Shown here piece by piece: positions 6,902 through 15,814 of a stretch of DNA of 64,000 bases (positions within the stretch are counted from its first letter, which is position 1; each line of letters begins with the position of its first letter). The position numbers and the translations under genes are program-made. The notes beneath the pieces were generated by a model. That model made no database searches and was not told the origin of the DNA. It saw only the letters and a program-made list of their open reading frames with translations. Origin of the DNA: an uncultured Clostridia bacterium. Lineage in GTDB: Bacteria; Bacillota; Clostridia; Oscillospirales; Ruminococcaceae. The stretch spans positions 1-64,000 of the forward strand of contig CAMMMX010000005.1 of the NCBI GenBank assembly GCA_946498095.1. The letters are read 5' to 3'.

Positions 6902-9049
6902 ATGAAACACACACAGGAACATCCCCACAGCCATTCGGGTCACACAGGCGGTTGCCATGATGCGCATTGCGCCTGCCGACATCATCAGGAACATGGCGGT
7001 AAGGAATGCCGGCATGAGGGAGAAGGCAGTGGCGGAGAACCGGACGACGACCACCATCAGCGATCACATCTTCATGCACATGAAGGGCATTGCGGCTACA
7101 GCCACCACCCAGATCATGACGGACACGATTGCTGCGGTGGGGACGGCTGTGATTGCGGTCATAGCCACGAAACTGTCCGGGGCGGCATGAAATTCGCAGT
7201 TGCCAGACTCTGTACCGGGGCGGCGCTGTTTTTGGCAGGGCTGTGCATGCCTTGGCCCAGCGTAAAAAATATTTTGTATGTCATTGCATTTGCCGTGTTG
7301 GGATATGATATACTATGGAACGCTGTCAAGGGGATAGCTAGAAAGCATATTTTTGACGAGAACCTGTTGATGGCGATTGCGTCGCTTTGTGCGATCGCAC
7401 TCGGTCAGTTCCCAGAGGCCGTGACCGTTGTCCTGTTTTATGGGGTTGGCGAGTTATGCGAGGCGTTGGCAATTGGGCATTCTAAAAAGGCGATATCCTC
7501 GCTTTCCAGCCTGCGGGTAGATACTGTAAACCTTCTACGGGACGGCCAAATGATCGAAACCGCCCCGGAGGATGTGGCAGTTGGGCAGGAATTTATCGTG
7601 AAACCCGGCGGGCGCGTCCCGCTTGACGGAGTGGTCGTACGGGGTGAATCGTCGTTGGATACGTCGGCATTGACGGGGGAATCGGTTGTCCGTCGTGTAC
7701 GCGAGGGAGAGGAAATCCTGTCAGGCTGTATCAATCAGGGCAGTGCACTGACTATCCGGGCCACCAAGCCGTACAGCGACTCAACTGTCAGCCGGATTAT
7801 GCGTCTGGTGGAGGATGCAACAGGGAAAAAGGCGCAGACGGAACGCTTCATTACCCGTTTCGCCAAATACTATACGCCGGCGGTGGTATTAGCGGCGCTG
7901 CTGATTGCTGTCCTTCCACCGCTTGTGCTTTCCCAACCTTTTTCTGATTGGATTTACAGAGGGCTGATTTTCCTTGTGATTTCTTGTCCTTGTGCGTTGG
8001 TGATTTCTATTCCACTGGGATTTTTTGGCGGTATTGGACTGGCGTCGCGTAACGGCATTCTAATCAAGGGTTCTGGATATTTGGAAGCACTGAACCAGAC
8101 GAAAACGGTTGTACTGGATAAGACGGGTACACTTACGCAGGGCATGTTCACTGTGACCGACGTCTCCCCCCAGGACATGGACGAGAGCCGTTTACTTGCG
8201 CTGGCGTCGTCCGCTGAGTGCTTGTCGACGCACCCGATCGCGCACGCCATTGTCGATGCAGCTGGACAGGCAGATTCAGCGGGTGGGGAGGAAGGCTTTC
8301 AATATGAGGAAATTGCTGGTAGGGGCGTGCGCGCTACCGCACCTGACGGAAGTGTGATCTTGGCGGGGAACCACATGCTGTTGCTTGATAATGGGATTGA
8401 TGCGCCGCAGGCTCCTTCGGAGGGAACTTTGGTTTATATTGCGCTCAACGGTGTATTTGCGGGTACGATTACGGTGTCGGATAAGCTGAAAGATAACGCA
8501 GCTGAAACAGTGGCGCAGCTCAAACGCCGCGGCATCCGTACGGTAATGCTTACCGGCGACCGTGAGGAACCCGCACAGGCGTTTGCGAGCAAGCTTGGGA
8601 TTGACGAGGTTCATGCACAGCTCCTGCCCGGAGAGAAGGTTGCCAAGCTGGAGGAGATTTTGTCTGCGACGGGTGGAAAAGGAAAGACGCTGTTTGTCGG
8701 AGACGGTATCAATGATGCGCCTGCGCTGCGCCGGGCAGACGTTGGTATTGCGATGGGTGGCATCGGATCCGATGCGGCGGTCGAGGCCGCCGATGTGGTT
8801 GTCATGAACGACGACATCGGTAAGCTGCTAAGGGCGCTGGACATCGCGCGATATACCCGGCGCATTGTCACGCAGAATATCGTGCTTTCCTTCGGGGTAA
8901 AATTGCTTTGTATGAGCCTTGGCGTTTTTGGCATGGCCACCATCTGGGAAGCGGTGTTCGCCGACGTCGGAGTCGCAGTGCTGGCGATCCTGAACGCATC
9001 ACGGGGGCTTGTGTCGAAAAATAGCCGGGGTCGGTCCGGCACAATGTAA
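6902..9049 (+). CDS. P1B-type Zn/Cd/Pb-exporting ATPase with His/Cys-rich N-terminus
   Basis: 715-residue membrane pump of the ZntA/CadA group. It has the CPC metal site at residues 362-364, the phosphorylated DKTGTLT from Asp406, and the GDGINDAPALRRADVG hinge. The last membrane segments carry a Lys (FGVKLLCM) and an Asp (FADVGVA), both typical of P1B-2 zinc/cadmium pumps. The usual N-terminal CxxC heavy-metal domain is replaced by about 90 residues holding 23 His and 9 Cys in short HxH and CxC clusters. That is probably a metal-collecting or buffering arm. It is the second gene of the operon headed by the CadC-like repressor, which supports efflux of Zn, Cd or Pb. Confidence 0.93.
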   Translation: MKHTQEHPHSHSGHTGGCHDAHCACRHHQEHGGKECRHEGEGSGGEPDDDHHQRSHLHAHEGHCGYSHHPDHDGHDCCGGDGCDCGHSHETVRGGMKFAVARLCTGAALFLAGLCMPWPSVKNILYVIAFAVLGYDILWNAVKGIARKHIFDENLLMAIASLCAIALGQFPEAVTVVLFYGVGELCEALAIGHSKKAISSLSSLRVDTVNLLRDGQMIETAPEDVAVGQEFIVKPGGRVPLDGVVVRGESSLDTSALTGESVVRRVREGEEILSGCINQGSALTIRATKPYSDSTVSRIMRLVEDATGKKAQTERFITRFAKYYTPAVVLAALLIAVLPPLVLSQPFSDWIYRGLIFLVISCPCALVISIPLGFFGGIGLASRNGILIKGSGYLEALNQTKTVVLDKTGTLTQGMFTVTDVSPQDMDESRLLALASSAECLSTHPIAHAIVDAAGQADSAGGEEGFQYEEIAGRGVRATAPDGSVILAGNHMLLLDNGIDAPQAPSEGTLVYIALNGVFAGTITVSDKLKDNAAETVAQLKRRGIRTVMLTGDREEPAQAFASKLGIDEVHAQLLPGEKVAKLEEILSATGGKGKTLFVGDGINDAPALRRADVGIAMGGIGSDAAVEAADVVVMNDDIGKLLRALDIARYTRRIVTQNIVLSFGVKLLCMSLGVFGMATIWEAVFADVGVAVLAILNASRGLVSKNSRGRSGTM

Positions 9050-9076
9050 AATCTGGTAAAGCACAGGCGGAATGAA

Positions 9077-9105
9077 TTGACATTCGCCGGGGAACGTGTT
9101 ACAAT
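9077..9105 (+). promoter_or_regulatory. Promoter of ireB
   Basis: TTGACA (9077-9082), 17 bases, TACAAT (9100-9105), about 60 bases upstream of the ireB start. Confidence 0.82.
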
Positions 9106-9163
9106 TCCTTTGTACAGGTTTCGTGCAACTCTGGTAATTTGGCGAAGTTGGGAGTGTGGGAAT

Positions 9164-9409
9164 ATGCTGGATAAAACGATGACGTTTTCCGTTTACGACG
9201 ATAAGCGCAATGAGCTGAAGGCGACGCTGACTAAGGTGTATGATGCGCTGAAGGAGAAGGGTTACAATCCGATTAATCAGATTGTCGGGTATATCCTGTC
9301 TGAGGATCCCACCTATATTACTACCTATAATAATGCACGCAGCCTGATACGCCATATCGATAGGGATGAGCTTTTGCAGGCGATGGTAAAGGCATATCTT
9401 GATGATTAA
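9164..9409 (+). CDS. ireB: IreB family regulatory phosphoprotein
   Basis: 81-residue cytoplasmic protein of the IreB/UPF0297 family (DUF965). The opening [11 protein letters not shown] and the central [27 protein letters not shown] are hallmark sequences. In Enterococcus IreB is phosphorylated by the Ser/Thr kinase IreK on N-terminal threonines (two Thr at residues 5 and 7 here) and affects cephalosporin resistance. In most Firmicutes ireB sits directly before ruvX and a UPF0473 gene; here it is alone, between its own promoter and terminator. The start is fixed by family length and an ATG after GGGAGTGTGGG. Confidence 0.92.
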   Translation: MLDKTMTFSVYDDKRNELKATLTKVYDALKEKGYNPINQIVGYILSEDPTYITTYNNARSLIRHIDRDELLQAMVKAYLDD

Positions 9410-9437
9410 GCGTCCGATCTTGCCAGGACGGATAGGT

Positions 9438-9476
9438 AAAAACGCGCAACGGAACTGTATTCCGCTGCGCGTTTTT
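9438..9476 (+). terminator. ireB terminator
   Basis: AAAAACGCGCAACGGAA pairs with TTCCGCTGCGCGTTTTT (one mismatch) around a 5-base loop, ending in five T. Confidence 0.88.
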
Positions 9477-9640
9477 GATGTCCTACATGTTGCTAACCGC
9501 CAATGATACCAATGATGTCGTCCTAGAAGGGCATTTGTGAATAATCGCCTATGCGTTGGTAGCGGAGGTGTTTCGCGAGACATTCTGCTACGTTGGCACT
9601 ACGGTGCGCAGGCATTGCATGACTGGAACGTAGGGGGAAG

Positions 9641-9748
9641 ATGGAAGAAGAATTTTCCAGCCGTGGGAATGAATATTTGCTGAAGGGAATATGCGCTCCG
9701 ATTGAGGCGTATGGAAGACCCGGCTGGAATGAAAGTAGCGTTAGATAG
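9641..9748 (+). CDS. Possible 35-residue small protein
   Basis: An ATG at 9641 follows a GGGGG stretch and opens a 35-codon frame (MEEEFSSRGNEYLLKG... ending SSVR). It is hydrophilic, with no membrane segment. No promoter was recognised and the family is unknown. It is listed only because it has the best start signal in a 520-base gap. Confidence 0.2.
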   Translation: MEEEFSSRGNEYLLKGICAPIEAYGRPGWNESSVR

Positions 9749-10002
9749 TGAAAAAATAAATGTAACGATGCAAATAAAGTAAATGAAGATTTTTCTGAAT
9801 CACTGCATAGACTTTTATTCTAGTGTTTTGAGTTGTACAAAGCGCCCATAGGCGGTCAAGTAATTTTTTAAAATCGAAAGGAGATATGTACGTAGTGTTT
9901 GCATGCACAAGTCTTTCGGACACATAACCGGTTTTTTTGACTTATTTGGGCGGTTTATGTGGATTCCATATCCCTATTTTTTATAAATAGAAAAAAATGA
10001 CT
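9749..10002 (+). other. AT-rich gap ahead of the glycosyltransferase operon
   Basis: No gene, convincing hairpin or repeat was seen in this stretch other than A/T runs. Confidence 0.5.
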
Positions 10003-10030
10003 TTGAAAGCAGGAAAATATGTGCTATAAT
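10003..10030 (+). promoter_or_regulatory. Promoter of the GT-C/YfhO operon
   Basis: TTGAAA (10003-10008), 16 bases, TATAAT (10025-10030), giving a leader of about 95 bases. Confidence 0.75.
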
Positions 10031-10130
10031 TTTGGTATTGCCGTGCCGGACAAGCCAAAAATGATTGGAATCAATGTTTTTGGTAAGCAAAACGAGCTGC
10101 CGTCCATCACTTTGGAAAAGGAGGATGCGC

Positions 10131-11408
10131 ATGGAGGAATTCCATATTGGTAAGCGTACCTACCAGATCGAGAAACGGGACATTGTGCTGTTTCTGGTAT
10201 TAATTGTCGTTGCAGGTGCGCTGATACGTTATTTTATCGGCTTTGCCGCCGTCCATTATTTTGATCTGGATTATTACGTCGATTGGTCCAAATCGGCCGT
10301 CAATGACGGAATTTTTGATATTTACAACAATCTTCCGCGTAGTCGGATTGATTACCCACCGTTTATATTGTATCCATTTCTACTAACAGGACTTGGTTTG
10401 CAAAACCCACTGGTTGCATCATCCCAGAATCTTATTATGTTTACCGTCAAGTTCTGGCAGATGAGCTTCGATATCGCAACCATCGTTTTGGTCTACTTTG
10501 CTATGAAGCGTTATACCCGGGCGGGAGCGCTGTTTGCTGCAGGCCTTTGGGCGCTAAATCCGACGGCGATTTTCAATTGCGCGCTATGGGGACAGACCGA
10601 TTCTATGATGATCTTCTTCCTGCTGGCGGTATTTGCCGCATATGAACATGATCGGCCGATTCTGGCAGGGACGCTGATGGGGCTGGCCTGTACAGTTAAG
10701 TTCCAGTGTATCTATTTTGTGCCGGTGCTGCTGCTTGCCATTCTGATGAGGGACGGACTGAAAAAGCTGTTTTGCGCTTTGGGAGCGGGCTTTCTGATGG
10801 GACTGCTCATTTTCTTCCCCTTCATGTTGCGCAGCGGTATCGAGTTACCTTTTGAGGTGTACTTTGGAGGATTGAACAAGTGGCCCTACTTAACGCTCAA
10901 CGCCTTTAACCTTTATGGCGCGCTGGGGCTGAACTGGAAGCCGGACATGGGGATGCTCACCTATGTTGGTACAGCAATCCAGATCTTGCTTGTCGCGGGG
11001 CTCGTCTTCCTCTTTATCTACTTTAAAAGGCCCTGTGTGTACCTGGTGGGCGCGCTGTTTATGCAGTCGATTTTTATGTTTACCTTTCGTATGCACGATC
11101 GGTATCAAATCCCGGTCTTAATTTTCCTGCTCGCTGCCGTGATTAAACAGCACAGTGCGAAGCTGTTCTGGGGATACGTTGGTGTGACGGGGATAACGTT
11201 TCTCAATCATTTGATTGTTTTCCAGAAGATTGTGCAGAAGCAGGACTTCTGGGGATACGAATTTTACGATCCCATTATGATCGCACTTTCGATCATGAAC
11301 GTGGCGCTGTACCTGTACGTAGCCGTCGTGTCGGTGCAAATTCTTGTGCAGGAAAAACGTGAAAGACTTTCGACTGCTTCAATCCCACAGGAAGGATGTG
11401 TTTCTTAA
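10131..11408 (+). CDS. GT-C fold membrane glycosyltransferase
   Basis: 425-residue polytopic protein with about ten membrane segments. The first outer loop carries an acidic cluster (HYFDLDYYVDW), and a DYPPF motif follows at about residues 73-77. This layout is typical of GT-C enzymes that use polyprenyl-phosphate sugars (PMT, GT87 and PIG-M-like mannosyltransferases). It would transfer a sugar to a surface polymer or lipid on the outer face of the membrane. The ATG at 10131 is six bases after GGAGG; an ATG six bases earlier is too close. YfhO starts three bases after its stop, so the two are co-expressed and probably act together. Donor and acceptor are unknown. Confidence 0.75.
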   Translation: MEEFHIGKRTYQIEKRDIVLFLVLIVVAGALIRYFIGFAAVHYFDLDYYVDWSKSAVNDGIFDIYNNLPRSRIDYPPFILYPFLLTGLGLQNPLVASSQNLIMFTVKFWQMSFDIATIVLVYFAMKRYTRAGALFAAGLWALNPTAIFNCALWGQTDSMMIFFLLAVFAAYEHDRPILAGTLMGLACTVKFQCIYFVPVLLLAILMRDGLKKLFCALGAGFLMGLLIFFPFMLRSGIELPFEVYFGGLNKWPYLTLNAFNLYGALGLNWKPDMGMLTYVGTAIQILLVAGLVFLFIYFKRPCVYLVGALFMQSIFMFTFRMHDRYQIPVLIFLLAAVIKQHSAKLFWGYVGVTGITFLNHLIVFQKIVQKQDFWGYEFYDPIMIALSIMNVALYLYVAVVSVQILVQEKRERLSTASIPQEGCVS

Positions 11409-11411
11409 GGC

Positions 11412-13877
11412 ATGGTTATCCGTAAATCCGGCGAAAAGCACTGGCAGGCCTTTTTTCTGGCTTTTGGCTTGGCGTTACTGATTTTTATCCCCTTCCTCAT
11501 TTTCGATAGGGGCGTATTTTTCTACTATGGGGATTATAACGTCCAGCAGATCCCCTTTTACCGTCTGGCGCATGACGCTGTCCGGAATGGGGAGATCTTC
11601 TGGAATTGGAATACCGACCTCGGCGTCAACTTTATCGGATCGTATTCTTTCTATTTGCTTGGTAGCCCCTTCTTTTACCTGACGCTTTTATTCCCCAGCT
11701 CCTGGGTCGTCTACCTGATGGCACCGCTGCTGTGCCTGAAGATTGCTGTTGCAGCACTGACATCCTACCTTTTTATCCGGCGGTTTGTACGCCGTCCGGA
11801 ATATGCTTTGATCGGTGCATTATTATACGCCTTTTCCGGCTTCAGCATCTACAACATCTTTTTCAACCATTTCCATGAGGCAATTGCGTTTTTCCCGCTT
11901 TTGCTGATCGGTTTGGAGGAACTGGTACAGAACAACCGTAAAGGCGTCTTTGCTGCCGCTGTTGGAATCAATTGTTTCGTCAACTACTTTTTCTTTTTCG
12001 GCGATGTGGTATTTGTCGTCATTTATTTCATGGTGCGTTGCCTTTCCAAGGACTTCCGCATTACCTGGAGAAAATTTTTGCTTTTGGCGCTGGAAAGTGT
12101 GCTAGGAGTGGGAATGTCGCTGATCCTTTTGCTGCCGTCGGTTTTCGCGCTGCTGCAAAATCCGCGTTTGGAGCGGATGCTTACAGGTTGGGATTTCCTC
12201 CTTTACAACAATGTCCAGCGCTATCCGTTGATTTTTGAGAGCTTTTTCTTCCCGGCGGACATCCCTGCGCGGCCGAATTTCTTTCCGGATTCCAATGCAA
12301 AGTGGTCATCAATTGCCGGTTGGCTGCCGTTGGTCAGCATGTCGGGGGTTATCGTTTTTCTGCGTGACAGGAAGCGCCACTGGGCGCGGAGGCTGATCAT
12401 CATTTCCATTATCATGGCGATGGTTCCCGGGCTTAACAGCGCTTTCACAGGCTTCAACGACGCTTATTACGGACGCTGGTTCTATATGCCGATCCTGATC
12501 ATGTGTGTTGCTACTGCGATGTCGTTCGACTCGGAAAAGGCGGATTTCAAGTACGGGCTCAAATGGTGTGCGGTTTTCGTCGTATCTTTCAGTATCATTG
12601 GCATCTTCCCCAAGAAAGTCGACGACGAGCTGAAATTTTTCCAGCTTCCCAGCAATCCAGCGCTGTTCTGGGTATTTGTCATTATTGCAGCAGGCAGCTT
12701 GATGCTAATGGCCTATCTTGTTATCAATTATCGGAAGTCCAAGCGGTTTGCACGGTATACAACGGTTGCGATTTGCTGCGTGACAGTTGTTTATTCCATC
12801 GTTTCGCTGGCTGCGGGGCGCGCCAATGGCAATTACACCCATGAACTTATGGATATGGGGATTCATGGCGGGGAAAAGTTTGATCTGCCCGAGGACGAGA
12901 ATTTCTACCGCATCGACGTGTACAAAGGCGTAGATAATTACGCAATGTTCTGGGGAATGCCGACGATACAGGCGTTTCACAGTATTGTGCCCGGATCCGT
13001 GTTAGAATTTTATTCTGCGATCGGCGTCGAGCGTGGCGTTGCGTCCCGCCCTGAGTTGCGATTCTATGCGCTGCGAGGCCTGACTTCTGTCAAATATCTG
13101 ATGTTCCCACAGAATGAGACGATGAACAAGGACGTTTCGGATCCTGAATTGCCGGGTTTTGAATATATTGGCTATCAGAACGAGTGCAAGGTATATGAAA
13201 ACAAGTATTTCGTGCCCATGGGCTATACTTACGATCATTACGTCGACGAGCTGACCTTTGAGTCTACCGTCACCGATACACGCGATCGGCTGCTGATGCA
13301 GGGTGTTTACCTTTCCGACGAGCAGATTCAGCGGTACAGCGATATCCTCACACCGCTGCCGGAGAGGTATTCCGACAAGAGCCAAGAAGAGCTTTATCTG
13401 CAGGACTGCCTGGATCGTGCGAGTGACGCGGCATATTCCTTTGTTACTGACCGTCGGGGATTTACCGCGAAATCGAATCTGTCCCGGGAAAATTTGATGG
13501 TCTTCAGCGTGCCTTATGATGAAGGATGGTCTGCGACTGTCAATGGAGAGCCTGTCGATATCGAGAAGGTTAATGTTGGTTTCATGGCGGTGCGGGTGCC
13601 GGAAGGCGAGGCGGAAATTCGTTTCGTCTACAATACACCGGGACTTGTGCTTGGGGCTATTCTGACGTTAGTTTTCATAGGACTGTTTGTGCTGTATCTG
13701 CTGGTTTCACGTTTCTTGGCTAAGAAGAATCCGGAAAAGTACGCTTCACGGCCAAACTCCCATTTCAACGACCAGGAGAACCTTGAGCGGATCGCCGTCC
13801 AGGATGCTTATATCCGAGGCGCTCTCCCTACTCCAGAAGACGGCAGTCCACCTGACGACGACTCTGCGGGGCTTTGA
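11412..13877 (+). CDS. YfhO family membrane protein
   Basis: 821 residues. Residues 15-460 hold a dozen or so membrane helices, followed by an extracellular domain (about 480-745) and a final helix near 755-777, then a polar tail. The start region (FYYGDYNVQQIPFYRLAHDAVRNGEIFWNWNTDLG) and the closing domain (VPYDEGWSATVNGEPVDIEKVNVGFMAVRVPEGEAEIRFVY) are the recognised YfhO signatures. YfhO-family GT-C proteins add sugars to lipoteichoic acid in Bacillus and Listeria. It is translated right behind the other GT-C protein. A strong hairpin follows about 90 bases downstream. Confidence 0.9.
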   Translation: MVIRKSGEKHWQAFFLAFGLALLIFIPFLIFDRGVFFYYGDYNVQQIPFYRLAHDAVRNGEIFWNWNTDLGVNFIGSYSFYLLGSPFFYLTLLFPSSWVVYLMAPLLCLKIAVAALTSYLFIRRFVRRPEYALIGALLYAFSGFSIYNIFFNHFHEAIAFFPLLLIGLEELVQNNRKGVFAAAVGINCFVNYFFFFGDVVFVVIYFMVRCLSKDFRITWRKFLLLALESVLGVGMSLILLLPSVFALLQNPRLERMLTGWDFLLYNNVQRYPLIFESFFFPADIPARPNFFPDSNAKWSSIAGWLPLVSMSGVIVFLRDRKRHWARRLIIISIIMAMVPGLNSAFTGFNDAYYGRWFYMPILIMCVATAMSFDSEKADFKYGLKWCAVFVVSFSIIGIFPKKVDDELKFFQLPSNPALFWVFVIIAAGSLMLMAYLVINYRKSKRFARYTTVAICCVTVVYSIVSLAAGRANGNYTHELMDMGIHGGEKFDLPEDENFYRIDVYKGVDNYAMFWGMPTIQAFHSIVPGSVLEFYSAIGVERGVASRPELRFYALRGLTSVKYLMFPQNETMNKDVSDPELPGFEYIGYQNECKVYENKYFVPMGYTYDHYVDELTFESTVTDTRDRLLMQGVYLSDEQIQRYSDILTPLPERYSDKSQEELYLQDCLDRASDAAYSFVTDRRGFTAKSNLSRENLMVFSVPYDEGWSATVNGEPVDIEKVNVGFMAVRVPEGEAEIRFVYNTPGLVLGAILTLVFIGLFVLYLLVSRFLAKKNPEKYASRPNSHFNDQENLERIAVQDAYIRGALPTPEDGSPPDDDSAGL

Positions 13878-13963
13878 GCGGATGGCCAATTCCTGTAACC
13901 AATTTGTGTCCTGCAACTAGCGCGACATAGAAGGGGACGCGTGTATTTTTAACGGATATTTGA

Positions 13964-13995
13964 CAAGCCCAGGCAGAAACTTCTGCCTGGGCTTG
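13964..13995 (+). terminator. Terminator of the YfhO operon
   Basis: Perfect 15-bp stem (CAAGCCCAGGCAGAA / TTCTGCCTGGGCTTG) with a two-base loop as written. The T-run after it is short (CTTT), so termination may be partial. Confidence 0.75.
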
Positions 13996-14040
13996 CTTTA
14001 CATGGACGGAAATAGCACGTGAATAGGACGTTCGCTGATA

Positions 14041-14083
14041 CCACATCCATGAGAGAATCAAACAGGATATTTCATGGATGTGG
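14041..14083. repeat. 12-bp inverted repeat
   Basis: CCACATCCATGA (14041-14052) and TCATGGATGTGG (14072-14083) are exact inverse copies 19 bases apart. They lie between the convergent YfhO and UroD-like genes. It could be a weak terminator for the minus-strand gene; there is no T-run on either side. Confidence 0.6.
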
Positions 14084-14164
14084 TCAAGATCAGAGTCTCT
14101 CGATGTAGCTTTACTTTCAACGGGAAAGGAGGCAGGAACAATTTTAAACAGATCGCCCTATCGC

Positions 14165-15250
14165 CTATAGCGCCCTAGCTGGATCGGTGAAACGATTGAT
14201 CAGCGCTTGATCCGACTTGGTGGTGTAAATGGTATAGTTCAGGCGTTCGGGGCGGACGGCTGCGGCGATATCGTCATAATCCTCCACCCCATTGACTATA
14301 AGCTGAGCACTCTTGCCGCCCGCGACGATCCGCTGATATACGTCGATCCAGTGCTTGCCGGACGGCTGTCCATCACCGTAAATCCACTGTACCGCATCGA
14401 GATTATCGAGCGTTAGTAGCGTGTCGAGATGCTTTAGCGCACCGATACCGTCGAGGTGATAGAGCGTGTGATCCAGCATATGCGTACTCTTACGCAGCGA
14501 CGGCAGTACAAATTCTTCGAACATCGGGGTACCAATCATATAGGAAAAGTCGCATTGCAGCGTGTAGAACGGAGAGGAGCTGTATACGCCCGTCCAGTCG
14601 CTATAGCCGGGATTTTTTGGCTGCAGGACGGAATTGAGGTCGTCGTAGGCCTCCTTCCAGGCTACATCGATCTCGGCGCAGAGACGCTGTACCTCATCCG
14701 GTGCGTCGTAAAGGTCGTAAAGGAGGTTTTCGCTGCCACGCAGCTCAGCGGCGACGTCAAGATTGCCGCCAAGGTCGGTCATCCCCATCAGGACAAGGCC
14801 GTCCCAGCGCTCCATACCCGCACGGTAGATGTCTTTGATGCGCCGGGCCCATTTGTTGTTGGGATCGTATTTGACATGGATTTCTTCGGTTGGTAGTTCT
14901 TTTTCCGGAAAAAACCAGACGCCTCCGCTGGAGTTGTCCAGCCGCGCACCGCAGAAAGCAGACAGTATGCCGGGGCCAAAGCAGTCCAGGCTGATGAAAG
15001 GATAGCTGTCGCCCAGAAACTCGCGCTGGCACAGGTAATAGTCCCAGGTATCGATAATTTCCTCGGGTGAGATAGAAAAATCGTGGCAGTTGGCCTGTGA
15101 AAGGGGCGGCGTTTTAGGCGTCTCCCGGTCGGGCGGGTAGGCGTCCCAGACGACCAGTCCAAGGATGGGGCGGTCGGATTCACCCCGCCACCAGGCGTCG
15201 GTGTCGCGGCGGAGTGTTTCGTAGCGCTCCTTGCTATAGTGTATCGGCAT
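14165..15250 (-). CDS. UroD-superfamily protein
   Basis: 361-residue cytoplasmic protein of the uroporphyrinogen decarboxylase/MtaA-like TIM-barrel superfamily. Visible family features are the LGGNLDVAAELRGSENLLYDLYDAPDEVQRLC helix region, FSYMIGTPMFEEFVLPSL, and YHLDGIGALKHLDTLLTLDNLDAVQW near the C-terminus. Members of this branch are often annotated as uroporphyrinogen decarboxylase but lie in sugar or methyl-transfer loci, and heme synthesis is unlikely here because no heme genes are near. The ATG at 15250 follows GGGGGA. It has its own promoter and stands alone. Substrate unknown. Confidence 0.72.
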   Translation of the reverse strand: MPIHYSKERYETLRRDTDAWWRGESDRPILGLVVWDAYPPDRETPKTPPLSQANCHDFSISPEEIIDTWDYYLCQREFLGDSYPFISLDCFGPGILSAFCGARLDNSSGGVWFFPEKELPTEEIHVKYDPNNKWARRIKDIYRAGMERWDGLVLMGMTDLGGNLDVAAELRGSENLLYDLYDAPDEVQRLCAEIDVAWKEAYDDLNSVLQPKNPGYSDWTGVYSSSPFYTLQCDFSYMIGTPMFEEFVLPSLRKSTHMLDHTLYHLDGIGALKHLDTLLTLDNLDAVQWIYGDGQPSGKHWIDVYQRIVAGGKSAQLIVNGVEDYDDIAAAVRPERLNYTIYTTKSDQALINRFTDPARAL

Positions 15251-15283
15251 GTCAAAGTCCCCCTGTCGGTTATGTATGACTTC

Positions 15284-15312
15284 AGTTTACCGCGGCGACG
15301 CGGCAAAGTCAA
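15284..15312 (-). promoter_or_regulatory. Promoter of the UroD-like gene
   Basis: On the minus strand TTGACT (15312-15307), 17 bases, TAAACT (15289-15284). Confidence 0.7.
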
Positions 15313-15424
15313 CAGAAATTTGCAAGATCAGGTGAATTTCAATTTGCTCCGAAAGCGAAAAGTGGGACAGAAAGGAAAACAGGCTTGTTGGAAAGCTACT
15401 TTTCCGGCAAATCCGCTGATGATA

Positions 15425-15453
15425 TTGAAAAATCCCCTGGGATGCGTTATAAT
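15425..15453 (+). promoter_or_regulatory. Promoter of the small membrane protein/proS operon
   Basis: TTGAAA (15425-15430), 17 bases, TATAAT (15448-15453). The start codon of the first gene is only 35 bases further on. Confidence 0.82.
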
Positions 15454-15487
15454 AATTTTGATACGCGAAAAAAGGAGAGAAATACGG

Positions 15488-15814
15488 GTGCAACCGCTGT
15501 TTTTGGAAATAGATACAAATGGTCTGTGGATCAGCGTCCGTTTCGCGCTTACGATGTTAGGTATCCTGGGGGTCATTCTGCTGTTGGCAGTCCTGACACC
15601 CCGTCTTGCACGACGGATTGACCGTATGCGCCGCAAAGGAGGAGTACCGCCACCGTCCGGGACGGACGGGACGGATTTTTTGCAAATAGATGAAAATGAA
15701 AAAGACGATTCGGCGCGGACAATGATAGCCGGTGAAAGCATAGAAGAGAGGACGAGTTTGGATGGCGGACAATCAGAAAAAAATGGTGGAAGCGATCACA
15801 CCGATGCAGGATGA
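15488..15814 (+). CDS. Small single-pass membrane protein overlapping proS
   Basis: 108-residue protein starting at GTG 15488, seven bases after AAGGAGAG. Residues 13-40 form one hydrophobic helix ([22 protein letters not shown]), followed by a basic stretch ([13 protein letters not shown]) that would stay inside, then an acidic, polar tail. No family was recognised. Its last 53 bases overlap the first codons of proS in another frame, so the two are translationally coupled. Frame choice is supported by promoter, ribosome site and overlap. The tail region is low complexity and could be disordered. Confidence 0.6.
   Translation: MQPLFLEIDTNGLWISVRFALTMLGILGVILLLAVLTPRLARRIDRMRRKGGVPPPSGTDGTDFLQIDENEKDDSARTMIAGESIEERTSLDGGQSEKNGGSDHTDAG

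Noticed and set aside
14041-14083. Inverted repeat as insertion-sequence end
   Set aside because: No transposase, target duplication or second copy is seen; it is more likely a hairpin.
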